64,000 nucleotides of DNA from an uncultured Aquimarina sp. (GTDB lineage Bacteria > Bacteroidota > Bacteroidia > Flavobacteriales > Flavobacteriaceae), in assembly GCA_947498705.1 (NCBI GenBank), contig CANMLW010000004.1, forward strand, positions 1-64,000, read 5' to 3'. The notes beneath the pieces were generated by a model that made no database searches, was not told the origin of the DNA, and saw only the letters and a program-made list of their open reading frames with translations. A program made the translations under genes and the position numbers. Shown here in pieces: positions 36,624 through 47,200 of this stretch (positions are counted from its first letter, which is position 1; the number at the start of each line of letters is the position of its first letter).

Positions 36624-38699
36624 TCAATATTTTACGTTGACTGTACTGTATTGAGAGTAGGTACCATCTGTAAATACCGCTCTAATGATATATTTATAGG
36701 TAGAATTAATCATCAATCCATGATCGGTAAATCGATTGCTTTTTGCCGGTAATACCTTATATAAGGATGAAGGTTTTTCGTTATATGCTCTATACAACTC
36801 AAATGCACTTATCCCTTGTTCTTTATTTCGCCAGCTTAGTTGTATGGCTTTATCATAGGTATTTACACTTCCATAAAATCCTTTTACTCCTGACTTTAAA
36901 GTCGTTTTAGGAATTACTATGGATACTGGTGGGGCTGGATTCGACTCTAAACCACTATGGTCTCTTGCAATAAGAGTGTAACTATAATAGTTACCTTCTG
37001 ACACATATTTATCTGTATACGTTGTCTGCTTCGGATCCCTAATTTGAAGCGTCAAGTTCCAATCTACATCTTCTTTCCCTTTTCTATAGAGATAATGCCC
37101 TGTTACATCTTCACTAGAGCTATTAACCCATTCTAGATCAACCTTGCCTTCATGTACCTTATAGGTAGTAAATACAGGATTGGTTGGCGGAATGATATCG
37201 GGTTTTATCAATTCTAAAATTTCAGACACCTCAGAATTATTGTAGCGTTGATCTACCGCGATAATTTTATAAAACACTTTACTATTTAAGTTGTTGACTT
37301 GTATTGTATCGATATAGGAATTATTTGGATGAGGTGATTGCGTAAGTTGAGAATACTCTTCATTTTTCAAATTCCCCCGATAAATTCGATATCCCACCAA
37401 ATCTTCTTCGGTATTGGGGGTCCATTTTAGTTTTACAATTCCAGTACTATCTACGATTCCTTGCAAACCCTTTGGTTTTTCTGGAGGAATCGAATCTATA
37501 GGTTGTACCAACATAGAAAAAGAATCTCGTTGATTATTTTCTTTACCATTGGCAGTAATTTTAAAATAGTTGGTTGTCCGCAGTTTTGTATACCTTACAC
37601 TTCTGCTTTCTGGAGAGATATTAGTCACTACGGGGTTAAATATTCCATTATCGGTATCAGAACGTTTTAAGGTAAATCCGGTTATGTCTTTTTCTCCTTC
37701 CACCGGAAACTCCCAATGCAACACTACTTCATTTTCTGACTGAAAGTTTTTGGTGGTTAAATGCGGTACATATTTCAGTACTTTTTTTCCCGATCCGGTC
37801 ACGACATTCGATACAGGTCCTATTTCTCCAAAAGATGTTACCCCTTTTATCCTATAGAAATAATTTGTGTTATTGGTAATAGAATCCATATATATCGTTC
37901 GATCATTCTCTTTATTGGTTTTATTAATTGCTGCATAGGGGATATCTCCCAGGTGTTTAAAATCGGCACCATTATTTGATCGTTCTATGATATAACTGTT
38001 GTAGGTGTTTTTAAGTAATTTGGTATTCCAGCTTAGCAATGTACTCTTGTCCTCAAAAATTCCCACAAAATCTATCGGTTCTGGCAAGGGTTCATAATCT
38101 ACGATCCCTATAAATACTCCACCTTCTTTGGTTTCTAATTCGAACTCAGGAATATTCGAAATTACCTTGTACAAATATTTTTCATTAGGTTTTGCAGTGG
38201 TATCCACATATCCTAGTCCTGCTTTCTGAGCAATTTCGAAATCCTGATCTGCTGCATACAATGCAAATGCAAATCGTTGTTGCTGTTCTTGTGCTCTATT
38301 GATCATAGTTGCCAGACCACCACCGCCTTCTACCACAAAATTTTCACCCCAAAGTGCTTGTGCCATGATTGCTCCCTTATCACTGGTGGCAGCAATTGCC
38401 TCCCATTCTGAAATGGGTACCGGCATAAAATTCTGTGCAATAATTACTTTTTCTGGATTTGGTAATGTTTTTCTATCCCTGGATATGGTATATCGCTCTA
38501 ACGAATATCCATATCGATTTCCCTTTTTCCAGGAAACCGGAGTATTTAGTGCCCAGCGTAATAAAATACGATCTTCCTGTGCCCGTGCAATGACCTTGAT
38601 CTCAGGAATCCGATTTTCTACCTGCCCTATAACCCCTTTAGCTCCCAAAACTATGCAAGCTATAAGGATCAATATTCTTTTTTGTAAACACATATTCAT
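36624..38699 (-). CDS. Secreted protein of repeated fibronectin type III domains
   Basis: A 691-residue protein with a signal peptide (cleavage around residue 26, after GAKGVIGQ) and at least five FN3-type units, recognisable from strands such as LSWNTKLLKNTYNSYIIERS, VKLKWTPNTEEDLVGYRIYR and VDLEWVNSSSEDVTGHYLYR. Unlike the next gene product it has no T9SS sorting tail, so it may stay in the periplasm or bind another surface protein. It starts 2 bases after the 1597-residue orphan and ends 5 bases before the SprB-repeat gene, so it is surely co-translated. Confidence 0.82.
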   Translation of the reverse strand: MNMCLQKRILILIACIVLGAKGVIGQVENRIPEIKVIARAQEDRILLRWALNTPVSWKKGNRYGYSLERYTISRDRKTLPNPEKVIIAQNFMPVPISEWEAIAATSDKGAIMAQALWGENFVVEGGGGLATMINRAQEQQQRFAFALYAADQDFEIAQKAGLGYVDTTAKPNEKYLYKVISNIPEFELETKEGGVFIGIVDYEPLPEPIDFVGIFEDKSTLLSWNTKLLKNTYNSYIIERSNNGADFKHLGDIPYAAINKTNKENDRTIYMDSITNNTNYFYRIKGVTSFGEIGPVSNVVTGSGKKVLKYVPHLTTKNFQSENEVVLHWEFPVEGEKDITGFTLKRSDTDNGIFNPVVTNISPESRSVRYTKLRTTNYFKITANGKENNQRDSFSMLVQPIDSIPPEKPKGLQGIVDSTGIVKLKWTPNTEEDLVGYRIYRGNLKNEEYSQLTQSPHPNNSYIDTIQVNNLNSKVFYKIIAVDQRYNNSEVSEILELIKPDIIPPTNPVFTTYKVHEGKVDLEWVNSSSEDVTGHYLYRKGKEDVDWNLTLQIRDPKQTTYTDKYVSEGNYYSYTLIARDHSGLESNPAPPVSIVIPKTTLKSGVKGFYGSVNTYDKAIQLSWRNKEQGISAFELYRAYNEKPSSLYKVLPAKSNRFTDHGLMINSTYKYIIRAVFTDGTYSQYSTVNVKY

Positions 38700-38701
38700 T
38701 G

Positions 38702-41700
38702 CTAGTTCTTTTTATTTGGATTGATATAGATCATATCACTTTGAGTTCCTCTGATTCCTCCAGGCAATATATAGGTATATTTTACTGGGTAATTCCCAGG
38801 TTTTATATATGGAAAAATGCTATTAATGATATAATCATATTGTGTGAGATTCGATTGATAATTCGTAGAATTATTCAAATATTCATTTACCACCTTGTGC
38901 TGAATATCAATAAAGTCTTTTTTATAATACATAGGTAAAGTATAAGTATAAGGCATACGTTCTCTCAGGAAAATACTGTTTGTACCCTGCTCCAAATGCG
39001 TCTGATACCAACTAAGCTGATCGATCCCTTTTTTAGGAGGTAATCCCAGTACCGAAATATCTCTATTCACAGTTAATTCTGGATATGCACCATAATCTTT
39101 GTAGATAAGCGGGTTTATTTCATTTTTAAAATAAGCATCCGATAATATGGCTTCTACTTCGATCAATGATTTTCTGTTTGAGTACTCATTACCTCTCAAT
39201 TCAACAAGATCAAAAGGTTCACTATTTTTTACAGCAACTTTCAATTTGTGAACATCTATATAAATTGGCTCACGAAGCGGAGTAATAACCTTTTTATTTT
39301 GTATTTTCTCTCTAAAGGTATTATGAGCACTTGTTTTAAACTCATAGGTAAGCATCTCTATCGTTTCTGGATTGGTAGTTAACGCATCTATACTTACCGT
39401 TTTGGTTTCTATGGTACTTTCGCCGTCCCCTAAATCTCTTTTGGTATACGTTTCTGATGTACCTCCAGATACAGCTGCCGGAGGCAATGTAAGTAAGCTC
39501 ATGGTATATGGTTTTGCATTCACTAAAGAAGGGATCGGAACCATCACTTGCTGCTCTCCTGAGTTATAGGAAATAGTACTCTCTACCGCATTACCAAAAT
39601 CATCTGTGAAATACGATTTTTGTGACCAACCCGCTTCTGTGGTAAACAAATACCCTTGTCCTCTTTTTAGTTTTACATAGGCATTCGCATGCTCTTTGGG
39701 AAAGAAATATTTTTGTCCTACTACCGGATAGCAATACGCAATATTATTCATTGGGATGTAATCTGGTGCCGTTCCTGTAGTAAAAGTTCGGTTTTCCTCT
39801 TCTTTGACCACGACTCCATTTTCTTTAATTGCGATCCAGCTACCATTAATTTGTTCTTCAAAAGTAACCGACACATAAAGTTGTAAGTTCTTTTTGGGTG
39901 GTAACACTTCATTAGAAGTAAAACTCAACAAGTCTTTGGTCGAATTCCAGCTTTGTTCTCCTGGAATCTGCTGCCCACTTTCGTCCTTGAGATAAAACTC
40001 ATCCAGTTTAAAACGATACTTTCTTAGTTTACCAGAATCATCTTCTAACTCGATAGGCTGTTCTACCTGCATATTAAAAGCTACCTGAGGTACTGCAAAT
40101 ACATCTACTGACGAGGCATTTGCAGCCGGTTTTACATCTGCAATGATTTTCATTCCTCCTACCGGTGATCCTCCGCTAATAATATCGCATTCTTCACCAA
40201 ACTGCAGTTCGAACCTAAAACGCCCTTTGATAGCGCCTCCTAACAAATTATAATATCCCCCAAGATATCCTCTTAACCAGGTTGGGTTGGGTAATTTGGC
40301 CTGCAGTAATGCCGCTGCACCAGCTTTGACGATAGGTATTTTTTTACGAATCCCCATAAACTTAATATTAATTCCCATTTCTCCTTGCAGGTACACATAG
40401 GCTTGCCCGTTGGCATACCAACCATTTACCCCGATTTGACCACTTCCTCTACAGACCGTTTCTCCATAATCTTTGATCATAATATCAAATCCAAATCCGG
40501 CCTGAAAACTAGCATAGAAAATTAAAAAGGTCATATCCCCGGTATCGAAGCTAAACCTGGATCCAAAAGCGATTCCTTTTCCTCCTTTTAAAGCATTTTC
40601 GTCTCGCATATAATCTAAAGCAGCGGCATCCAGCCCAAGGATATTGGCTACTTCAGAAGGTGGTGGTGGCGATCCCGGTATGGCATCTCCCAGCATAAAA
40701 TAACTTTCAGATTTTATTGCCAGATTACCCACTCCCATTTTTAAACCGATAGGATCTGTAGGGGTACCTACATGAATATACCATTCTGACGGACTAAAAT
40801 GAACCACTGCCCATCCTGCACGTCCTCCATCACCAACTCCTTTAAACACACCTCCTAATACATCGATATATAATTCGAATGTACCGTGAAAAGTATTGGT
40901 GGTAAAATCAAACTCGATGGCTACATAGGCATTCATTCCTTTTTGCCCTTGCATGGTAGCAGGATAAATTGCCTTGGAGGCGCCTATGAGATCATTTTGT
41001 TTCAGTTGGTTTTGAACCGCCGGAGACATCTTGGATTCATTCTCTACAATCCCTTTGAGATTTCCAGATATTTCCTCCAGCGGATTAGCAAAATCCGGTA
41101 GTTGCATCATGTGAGCTTCCCCATAAAGACTCACGCGATTGATTCCCCCACTCGTATTAAATGCCATTTCAAAACCGAAGCCCCCATTGACGACACTGCT
41201 ACCCCCGGTTACGGTAAATAGCATCATCGCTTTTACTGTTAATCCCGAATTTTCGTCGGGTACATATTGTGCTCCTGATCCTCCAGAATTTATATTAGAG
41301 CTAAAACCTTCTTTCTTCATTCGGTAAGAGGCTCCGCCACCAAAACCGGTAATACTAATCCCGGTAGGTACAGGAATATCCAAACCGCTTACCAAACCAT
41401 CTACATACCAGTATCTAAACTCTTTTTTACCAAATGCGGCATTGATCTTTACTGCAATGCCTCCGCTAAATTCTGCGGTGACCTGTCCCGCAAACCCATC
41501 ACCATAAACGGGGTCATCTTCTCGAAAATCTACATAACCATCAATCTTAAACCCTATATCGGCTGCGAGCTCTATTCTCTTAAGTTTTACACGCTTAAAC
41601 TGCCATTTGCTAAAATCTCCTCCCTGGGGTAATTCTCCTTCTATAGACAAACTTGTAGCACCGCTAAATCCAGCACTATCCATTAGGTTGATATCCACCT

Positions 41701-43495
41701 TAAAATCCAGAGCTGCCATACGATCACTGGCTCGGATTCCTATTTCTGAAATAGTGACCGGGAAATTGGCAATTTTTACCTCTCCGCTATATCCCGCATA
41801 CCCAATTTGTATCATCGGACTTACCGTTTGCAATTGTAACCCCTGAAAAGTGATCCCTTCGAAATCTGCAGTAGCTGTCTTGGTAGTGGCTCCGCTATTC
41901 GATCCTTTGATCGCCATATTACCATGTAGAATCGCCTTGGGTCTAAACACCCCATCACTTACTCTTAGTTCTATTACGCTATTTGCGGTTATGGTAGCTT
42001 TGGCTTTAAATACGTCAAAAGCCATATTTTTACCAGGACTTGCATTCAATACATATTCCTCGTTCACCGGATCAATCAATGCATTATAGGCGATTACCTG
42101 TGAACCTTTACTTTGATCTCCTTGCTTTTTTAAACGAATTTGTTCTCTCCCATCGGTATCGATATAAGTTTCTGTATGTACTCCTGATACCGTTTCTGTA
42201 GTTACAGGTAGTACAATCGCACCACCAAATCCTGCGGCAGTAAGGTTTCCTGCTATAAAAGTTACCTGAAAACGATCTACAGAAAACTGCCAGCCCGCTG
42301 CATTTCCTTCATTTATCGGTAAAATGTTTTCGCCTTTAAATGTTCCTGAAACTCCATTAGCATCAATCAGCATTTTTTCTGCTCCAAAAGAAATACGTTG
42401 GGTACTCCCCTTTTTCTGAAATTGTTTAGGCAAGACCATCGTAAGAGATTCTACATATACGCCTCGCCAAAGATTTTCTTCGCCAGATAATAAATATTTT
42501 TCCTGATATCCCTTTGGCCATTGTATGTTAGAGGCATTACGGGTATCACTAAAATCAAAAATGGCGGTGTTTAATTCGAAAATGGTATTCTTTAAAGAAG
42601 GTACCTGAAAACGAGGTAAGTTTACTTCGATCAGAATATCATTCCAATCGGTAGCGACCATTTCGAAACTGGTGGTTACTTTCTTTTTAAGGGTCGTACC
42701 CGGTATGGTACTATGATCTATCGTATTATCTGCTTTTACGGGCAGTATTTTCTTTCTCGAAAATTCTACATCTACTGCCAATCCTAATTCTTTAAACCCA
42801 TTACAATCGATGGTTACGTAGGTTTTTTTATCGAGGTTACCACTTTTTAGGTCAAAACCACCTTTTAGGATCATTAATACCTCTTTACCCTGAAACGGAA
42901 TGCCTACATCTCCCAATAATACCAGATCAGCATCTCCAAACAAGCCTCCTTTATGAGACAGTTTGACTCTACTAGCACCAAAGAACAGCTCTCGCTGTTT
43001 CCCGTTTTGATCGATCTGTGGTAGGGTGAGTCGTACAAAAATCTCTAGTTCTGAATAGTCGGTACCGATCTCTATTTTACTCACTCCCATAATAAACTGC
43101 GAATTACCTACCTCTTTTTTGATACCTATAGGAAGGGTAACCGGGGTTTGCCCAGTTAGGTATTCGGTAAGGTTTTCGAGAAACTTATTGCCTTCTACCA
43201 GTTCATTAATGACCTGTTCGGCTTTGTTTCTAAGGCGAACTGTTGTAGTATCCCCATCAAAACGGGTATACAGCTCATCGGGCTGAAACTCCTGCACCTC
43301 AACTTTTTGTGCTAGTTGCTGTAAATCCTTTTCGATTTTGGCATCCAGATTGGCAAACGAACGACTCATACGTACAGCAGGTCGTACCGGTTTTGCTTCC
43401 TCTTTGGCCACCGGATCGTTTAAATGGGTATGCTCGGTAGCCGCAAAGGTAAGCGTCGATAAGAGTAGGGTAAGTAAAAGGTAATATTGTTTCAT
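38702..43495 (-). CDS. Very large secreted orphan protein of the toxin operon
   Basis: About 1597 residues from the ATG at 43495, where a standard signal peptide begins (KQYYLLLTLLLSTLTFAA); an earlier ATG at 43525 is possible. I recognise no domain. After a short helical stretch (40-110) nearly all of it is predicted beta-rich, with many glycine-rich strands (GGVFKGVGDGGRAGWAV near residue 900, GFGGGASYRMKKEGFSS earlier), resembling a long beta-barrel, beta-solenoid or tube. There is no T9SS sorting tail. Base composition is more GC-rich than in neighbouring genes. It lies between the immunity gene and the FN3 gene, so it probably works at the cell envelope with the toxin protein, perhaps as scaffold or export component; that is inference. 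Confidence 0.8.
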   Translation of the reverse strand: MKQYYLLLTLLLSTLTFAATEHTHLNDPVAKEEAKPVRPAVRMSRSFANLDAKIEKDLQQLAQKVEVQEFQPDELYTRFDGDTTTVRLRNKAEQVINELVEGNKFLENLTEYLTGQTPVTLPIGIKKEVGNSQFIMGVSKIEIGTDYSELEIFVRLTLPQIDQNGKQRELFFGASRVKLSHKGGLFGDADLVLLGDVGIPFQGKEVLMILKGGFDLKSGNLDKKTYVTIDCNGFKELGLAVDVEFSRKKILPVKADNTIDHSTIPGTTLKKKVTTSFEMVATDWNDILIEVNLPRFQVPSLKNTIFELNTAIFDFSDTRNASNIQWPKGYQEKYLLSGEENLWRGVYVESLTMVLPKQFQKKGSTQRISFGAEKMLIDANGVSGTFKGENILPINEGNAAGWQFSVDRFQVTFIAGNLTAAGFGGAIVLPVTTETVSGVHTETYIDTDGREQIRLKKQGDQSKGSQVIAYNALIDPVNEEYVLNASPGKNMAFDVFKAKATITANSVIELRVSDGVFRPKAILHGNMAIKGSNSGATTKTATADFEGITFQGLQLQTVSPMIQIGYAGYSGEVKIANFPVTISEIGIRASDRMAALDFKVDINLMDSAGFSGATSLSIEGELPQGGDFSKWQFKRVKLKRIELAADIGFKIDGYVDFREDDPVYGDGFAGQVTAEFSGGIAVKINAAFGKKEFRYWYVDGLVSGLDIPVPTGISITGFGGGASYRMKKEGFSSNINSGGSGAQYVPDENSGLTVKAMMLFTVTGGSSVVNGGFGFEMAFNTSGGINRVSLYGEAHMMQLPDFANPLEEISGNLKGIVENESKMSPAVQNQLKQNDLIGASKAIYPATMQGQKGMNAYVAIEFDFTTNTFHGTFELYIDVLGGVFKGVGDGGRAGWAVVHFSPSEWYIHVGTPTDPIGLKMGVGNLAIKSESYFMLGDAIPGSPPPPSEVANILGLDAAALDYMRDENALKGGKGIAFGSRFSFDTGDMTFLIFYASFQAGFGFDIMIKDYGETVCRGSGQIGVNGWYANGQAYVYLQGEMGINIKFMGIRKKIPIVKAGAAALLQAKLPNPTWLRGYLGGYYNLLGGAIKGRFRFELQFGEECDIISGGSPVGGMKIIADVKPAANASSVDVFAVPQVAFNMQVEQPIELEDDSGKLRKYRFKLDEFYLKDESGQQIPGEQSWNSTKDLLSFTSNEVLPPKKNLQLYVSVTFEEQINGSWIAIKENGVVVKEEENRTFTTGTAPDYIPMNNIAYCYPVVGQKYFFPKEHANAYVKLKRGQGYLFTTEAGWSQKSYFTDDFGNAVESTISYNSGEQQVMVPIPSLVNAKPYTMSLLTLPPAAVSGGTSETYTKRDLGDGESTIETKTVSIDALTTNPETIEMLTYEFKTSAHNTFREKIQNKKVITPLREPIYIDVHKLKVAVKNSEPFDLVELRGNEYSNRKSLIEVEAILSDAYFKNEINPLIYKDYGAYPELTVNRDISVLGLPPKKGIDQLSWYQTHLEQGTNSIFLRERMPYTYTLPMYYKKDFIDIQHKVVNEYLNNSTNYQSNLTQYDYIINSIFPYIKPGNYPVKYTYILPGGIRGTQSDMIYINPNKKN

Positions 43496-43822
43496 CTGTT
43501 TATATCTTGTTTTTTTAGTTGTCATACTTTGACCGGCACTTCGACAAGCTCAGTGTAACAACACAGTGTGACAACTCGGTGTGATTCATCAGAATTATTT
43601 TATTTTTTATTCATTTTCCTATTCATCTCTATCTTCTTATTCCTTTCAATCAAGCAAAAAGCATCCCTGTGCACTCGTTTTTTATGAGTGTATTTTTACT
43701 GATTTTTGCTCTAAAAAGGGTGATATTTTAGGTGGTTATGTTACATGGTTGGGAATTGGATTTTAGTTGATTTTATTCTTGGTTTTTATCTAAAATTATA
43801 CTCGATCGGCTATTCTTCATAT
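43496..43822. other. Gap between the immunity gene and the large orphan gene
   Basis: No believable gene. It carries a repeat cluster at 43531-43586 (see repeat entry) and an AT-rich stretch. In toxin loci such gaps sometimes hold remnants of older toxin or immunity modules, but I found no readable remnant here. Confidence 0.45.
43531..43586. repeat. Dispersed-repeat motif with three imperfect 13-base tandem units
   Basis: GGCACTTCGACAAGCTCAG at 43535-43553 matches a motif I know to be scattered in many bacterial genomes. It runs into three imperfect tandem copies of about 13 bases starting at 43549, 43562 and 43575, each with the core CAGTGTGACAA or a variant. Such elements are extragenic and may be mobile or mark recombination points. 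Confidence 0.5.
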
Positions 43823-44251
43823 CTAATCAGAATTTATATTCTTTTCTAAAACATTAATATAATGCTCCATTTCTTTTGACCATGATATTGACAATTCATC
43901 ACTATTTTTATAAACTTTAAGTAGATTATCGGAATAACTTAAAAGTATACTTTTAAAAAAATGTTTATTAATTATCTCTTCTCCAAAATTATGATGATAC
44001 ACCTTAACCTCCTCATTTTCAAAAATATCACCCTCTAAAAAATCTTCTCCATCTAAATCTTTATAAAAGATAACTCCTTGTGGATCTCCTATATACCCTA
44101 GGTCACTTGAAACATTTTTTAATAGTTCAGGGAATTTTGCAATTCTCATACTTGAGAAAAAAAATCTCAAAGTAATAACATCCGGTATTAAACTAATTCC
44201 AATCTTCGATAGATTTGAATAACTAGGGTTTTGTATTATTTCGAATTTCAT
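43823..44251 (-). CDS. Putative immunity protein for the EndoU-like toxin
   Basis: A 142-residue acidic protein without signal peptide or membrane helix, so it should be cytoplasmic. It starts 27 bases after the toxin gene's stop codon in the same direction. The sequence (MKFEIIQNPSYSNLSKIGIS, later GDPQGVIFYKDLDGEDFLEG) matches no immunity family I can name. Position, size and low GC content, which it shares with the toxin's C-terminal part, are the reasons for the call. The start is preceded by AAAACTCAAACA, much like the leaders of the two T9SS genes. Confidence 0.55.
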   Translation of the reverse strand: MKFEIIQNPSYSNLSKIGISLIPDVITLRFFFSSMRIAKFPELLKNVSSDLGYIGDPQGVIFYKDLDGEDFLEGDIFENEEVKVYHHNFGEEIINKHFFKSILLSYSDNLLKVYKNSDELSISWSKEMEHYINVLEKNINSD

Positions 44252-44278
44252 TGTTTGAGTTTTGTTATTTCCAAATTT

Positions 44279-47200
44279 CTAATCAAAATAAAAAGAAGTT
44301 ATTTTTCCATTATCGTAATAACCTCTCATTCGATATCCATCGCTTGACACTCCTGTCCACTCTCTAGGTATACCTTGTTTTCTACGAACAACATCATCTA
44401 GAGCCTCCTTAAGTAATCTTTCTAACTTATCGTCCGTCCATATTGCTGGATCATAAATTGTTTTTGGATCCTTAATATCTTTTAGACCTCCTGTTGTATT
44501 TCCTACAGCTTTTTTTGTTACAGGATGTGCAAACTTACCATCAATTGCAGGGATAGAATATTCAACTCTCTTAACTCCTGGAACCGTTGGGTGAGGTGTT
44601 ATTTTTCTCACTATGATCTCGGGAACACTTGGGTCATCTATTCTTTTGTTTACTGGTACTGTATAACTACCAACATATCTCTGACGTATTTTTGCCCACT
44701 CAGAAGCATCATGACAACCACCAATCCCCTTTTTTCTAGCTACATTAAAATCTCGAAACTTTACATGTTGTATGGCTTGTCTAATCCCCATCCTACTAAA
44801 ATCGAGTTGGCTAAATACATCCTCAATTTTTTTCGAAATAGGTATATTATTAGCTGATACCTCAGAACCATCATTAAATTTAATCTTTAATAGCTTATCA
44901 TCCGAATTTTTTATGGTTACTTTTAATTCTCCTTCTAAGTGATTAAACACAACTTTCTCACTAAATTCTCCGTTTTTATAAGTTCCCCATACTTCTGGAG
45001 TATCAGAATTAGAGCCCGAGCCTCCTTTTTTAGAAAACCCTTTATTTTTTGCCCATTTTCTAAGTCTTTGAACATTACTTTTTACAACTTGATTAGCTTC
45101 CTTAATAATTTTATTAAACCCAGAGACTTTATTATCTACTGCAATAAGGTCTTTGTTAAAGTTCTTATTTCTTCTGGGGATTTTAAACTTTTTAAAAGTT
45201 TTTGAAAGGACTTTTTGAGCTTTTGCAATGGCTTTTCCTATTATCTCAAACTCCAAAAGATCCCCAAACATTTTTAGATAACCGACTCCATAAAAAAATG
45301 CCGAATTACTGTTATGTAGGGCTACATACTGATCATAGCTTTCTGCCTGGTGTATAGGTATAGCTTTACCTGCAGCTTCATTACTCTTTATGGCTTTTAG
45401 AAAGTTACCCTCTTTAAGAAATTCCCTGATTTTTAAATCTTTAATACTATAATGGTACTTTTCATAAGCTCCTAAAGCTTGATATGCCGCTATAAATTGT
45501 TTTCTTTGGGAAAGCTTTTGCTTCAACACATTAGAAATTCCTTCTTTTGTCCGTCTATAATTTATAAATTCAACAAACTTCTTTTTTTGCTTTTTTGTAA
45601 AGTAATTAGGGTGTATTTTTACGATTGCTGTGAATAAGTCCTCTATAACATTTATTTGAGACACTATAGTTTCTTCATTCATCAAATTAGGCACTTCAAA
45701 AGAAGTATAATCAAATGAATGCCTATTATAGTCTTTTGGAACTCCTTCCCACGGATCAAAATTTGCTATTAACACATCTATATCTTTGATATAGTACGGA
45801 TCATCTGCAGAGTACTTAAAGTATTTAAATGCAGTTTTAAAATCACTTACTGTATATATCTTTTTATCCTTTAATACGTGTAATAATAAGTTATGCCCAT
45901 AATGTCTTGGATACTTACTTTTTTCAGATATAGATGTGGATTTGTATAAAAATGTCCATTTGACATTATCAAGTATTGATTTTAAATACTTTGCTAGTTT
46001 TTTTATTTCATTATACTTAGGATCATTTTCAGAAATACCTTCACTTAGAAAGAGTATAATTTTATCTTCAGAAAACCCCTTGGCAATAAGATTATCTTTC
46101 TTCAGATCATTTTTTTCCTTTTTAGAAAATGGACAATCTACCTCTTTGGTTTTTCCTTCTTTCAGGACCTTACCACTAAGATGTTTAATCTTATAATTTC
46201 CTTTTTTGTCTATCTGTACTAATACAGCTTTTGACTGCGCCCCTTTTGTAGGTGTTATTTTATCGTTTTTATTCCTAACATACCTCCCAGAGAAAATAGG
46301 TTTTCCATCTTTTTTATTTACTCCATATAAATAAGGGTGCCCATTATGTCCAATAGCTCCTAGTCTTCCGTAATATTTTCCTTCATCACTTGCCATAAAG
46401 GCGAATGGAAGGTTATCGATATCTAAAGCTATCGGATCTCCTTTCATATCAAGAAAATGGTACCCTCCTCTTAATAGTTCTCCTTTTAGCTCGGTATTGA
46501 TGCATATATAATTGGCATGACCATCGCCAACTTTTTCCCCATCCTCATCATCTTGAAACAAATAGAGTTGTATCCCCGGAGCATGCATTTTTTCCCAGTC
46601 CATATGGGTAAAATCGGTTCCTGTACCATAATCCATCAATAAATTGGTGGTTTGGGTGGTATTGTATTCTATAAATGGGTGTTCTAAACCAAAAATCCCA
46701 TGTCCCAGCTCATGGGCAATGGTATGGGCCGGATCTTTTTGGTCAAAAATAAATCCAAACTGTCGTTTAAGCGGCATAAACCCTTTGGTACCTATCTTTG
46801 AAGGTTGCATATCATCCCCTAGTACAAATACATAATAGGTTTTGGGATTATAGCTATGTTGTGTTTTAAAATAAGATCGTAGGGTACGTTCTTCTTCAGA
46901 ATAATGTGCCAGAGCACCACTATCCCCAATATCCAGTACACCATTACCATTAAGATCCCATACAGCCTGGTCAATTTTGAATGAATTGGCTACCGAGACC
47001 TTAAAATTCACTCCGGCCGGGTTATATATCTCATTAATTTGTTGCCCTATAGATTTAGACACACTTGCTCCATTTACCGGGATAATGGTCACATCGATAT
47101 CGGTTACTTTTTGTGACGCCAGATGCCATAAATTGACTGCCCCAGCCACGGTATATTTTTGGGTAGTATCTTTGGGTTTTAGGGTTGCAATGATTTGCTG

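Noticed and set aside
43581-43766. 61-codon frame in the gap beside the immunity gene
   Set aside because: Low-complexity (Ser/Tyr/Phe-rich), opposite to the operon's direction and with no supporting signal.
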